Program-made: the position numbers and the translations under genes
Notes under the pieces: model-generated
Told to the model about the DNA's origin: nothing
Seen by the model: the letters and a program-made list of their open reading frames with translations, nothing else
Databases searched by the model: none
Origin: an uncultured Collinsella sp.
GTDB lineage: Bacteria; Actinomycetota; Coriobacteriia; Coriobacteriales; Coriobacteriaceae
DNA: 6,163 bases
NCBI GenBank assembly: GCA_958407085.1
Contig: CATYHY010000086.1
Location: forward strand, 1-6,163
Direction of reading: 5' to 3'
In this document: one piece after another, positions 5,800 through 6,163 of the stretch
How positions within the stretch are numbered: the stretch's first letter is position 1
Layout of the letters: each line of letters opens with the position of its first letter

Positions 5800-5986
5800 G
5801 ATTGAGCGTGCTTGCGGAAACCGCATCCCATTATTTTGTCGAAAAACGGGTTGCAGTTTCCGGTTAGGCCCGCTAGCGGAAAATGCGAGCCGGTATCAGC
5901 TCTCAAAACGGGATACGGTTTCCGGTTGAGCCTTCAGACGGAAACTGCGACCCGGAATCCACGCTCAAACCGGGATGAGCTTTCCG
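5800..5986. repeat. Three tandem 48-bp palindromes at an exact 62-bp period
   Basis: Palindromes lie at 5815-5862, 5877-5924 and 5939-5986, each exactly 62 bases after the last. All share the frame CGGAAA, six variable bases, a C/G-C-C triplet, an 18-base centre, GGG, six variable bases and TTTCCG. Pairing is good in the first unit (13 of 15 bp) and weaker in the middle of the stem in the other two. A 15-base linker of the type GGTTGAGC separates units (5862-5876 and 5924-5938), and a related copy, GATTGAGCGTGCTTG, precedes the first unit (5800-5814). No protein frame follows the period (62 is not a multiple of 3). It looks like a REP/BIME-like array; its function is unknown. Confidence 0.8.
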
Positions 5987-6163
5987 CAAGACGGCCCCCA
6001 GGCACCCCCGGACGCAAACCTCAGCCATCTCTACATAGATCTCGATAGATTTGCCGAGAACTCAAACAGTGCGTCTACCTGCGCATTTAAGAACCTAAAC
6101 TCTCAGCAATAAGAAATCTTATATGAATTGACTTAGATTTTGTATATTCCGGCCCATAAGGGG
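5987..6163. other. Non-coding stretch, AT-rich at its right end, probable upstream region of a gene beyond the window
   Basis: No open frame with a ribosome site is seen. From about 6085 the composition becomes clearly AT-rich, unlike the rest of the window. It contains a 6-bp inverted repeat AAATCT (6114-6119) and AGATTT (6135-6140), and TTGACT (6128-6133) and TATATT (6143-6148) that resemble promoter boxes but are only 9 bases apart. The window ends in ATAAGGGG, which could be a ribosome site for a rightward gene starting just outside. Confidence 0.4.

Noticed and set aside
5800..5986. CRISPR array, suggested by the 62-bp period
   Set aside because: Three units only; both halves of each unit are conserved and form one palindrome, repeats have diverged from each other, and there is no clean split into identical repeats and unique spacers. 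No cas genes are present.
5812..6048. Plus-strand frame of 78 codons
   Set aside because: It runs through the palindrome array, has no ribosome site, and the 62-bp period shifts frame between units.
6128..6148. TTGACT and TATATT as a promoter pair
   Set aside because: Only 9 bases lie between them, too short for a sigma-70-type promoter; no suitable partner was found for either box.

Overview
The window is high in G+C (by eye) and carries short intergenic gaps, strong GGAGG-type ribosome sites and clostridial-type low-potential redox proteins. Together with the gene set, this suggests an anaerobic high-GC actinobacterium of the Coriobacteriia, most likely Collinsella or a relative. The lineage is an inference from protein style and remembered intergenic repeats; it has not been tested by alignment.

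Left part (1-1068, minus strand): a two-component pair. A LytTR-type response regulator gene is followed, with a TGATG stop/start overlap, by the first 115 codons of a multi-pass membrane protein. This is most likely the sensor kinase of the pair, and it runs off the left edge. Between this pair and the rightward operon (1069-1361) lies a divergent control region holding a near-ideal promoter and a perfect 19-bp-arm palindrome.

Centre (1362-5229, plus strand): a compact de novo NAD operon, nadA-nadB-nadC-niaR. NadB oxidises L-aspartate to iminoaspartate, NadA condenses this with dihydroxyacetone phosphate to quinolinate using a [4Fe-4S] cluster, and NadC converts quinolinate to nicotinate mononucleotide. 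The last gene encodes an HTH-3H-domain repressor of the NiaR (YrxA) family that keeps the metal-binding residues. The promoter palindrome encloses the -35 box, so the simplest model is that NiaR with niacin represses its own operon there. A hairpin-forming element sits between nadA and nadB just before the nadB ribosome site.

Right part (5230-6163): after niaR come a long inverted repeat and a bidirectional rho-independent terminator. The terminator is shared with a convergent minus-strand gene for a 61-residue 2[4Fe-4S] ferredoxin, which has its own extended -10 promoter. The last 500 bases have no credible gene. They contain three tandem 48-bp palindromes at an exact 62-bp period, then an AT-rich stretch that may be the upstream region of a gene beyond the window.

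Nothing here is clearly a new enzymatic system. The parts least explained by known genes are the 62-bp-period palindrome array, the inverted repeat at 5248-5314 and the nadA-nadB spacer element. The best testable regulatory idea is the NiaR operator.
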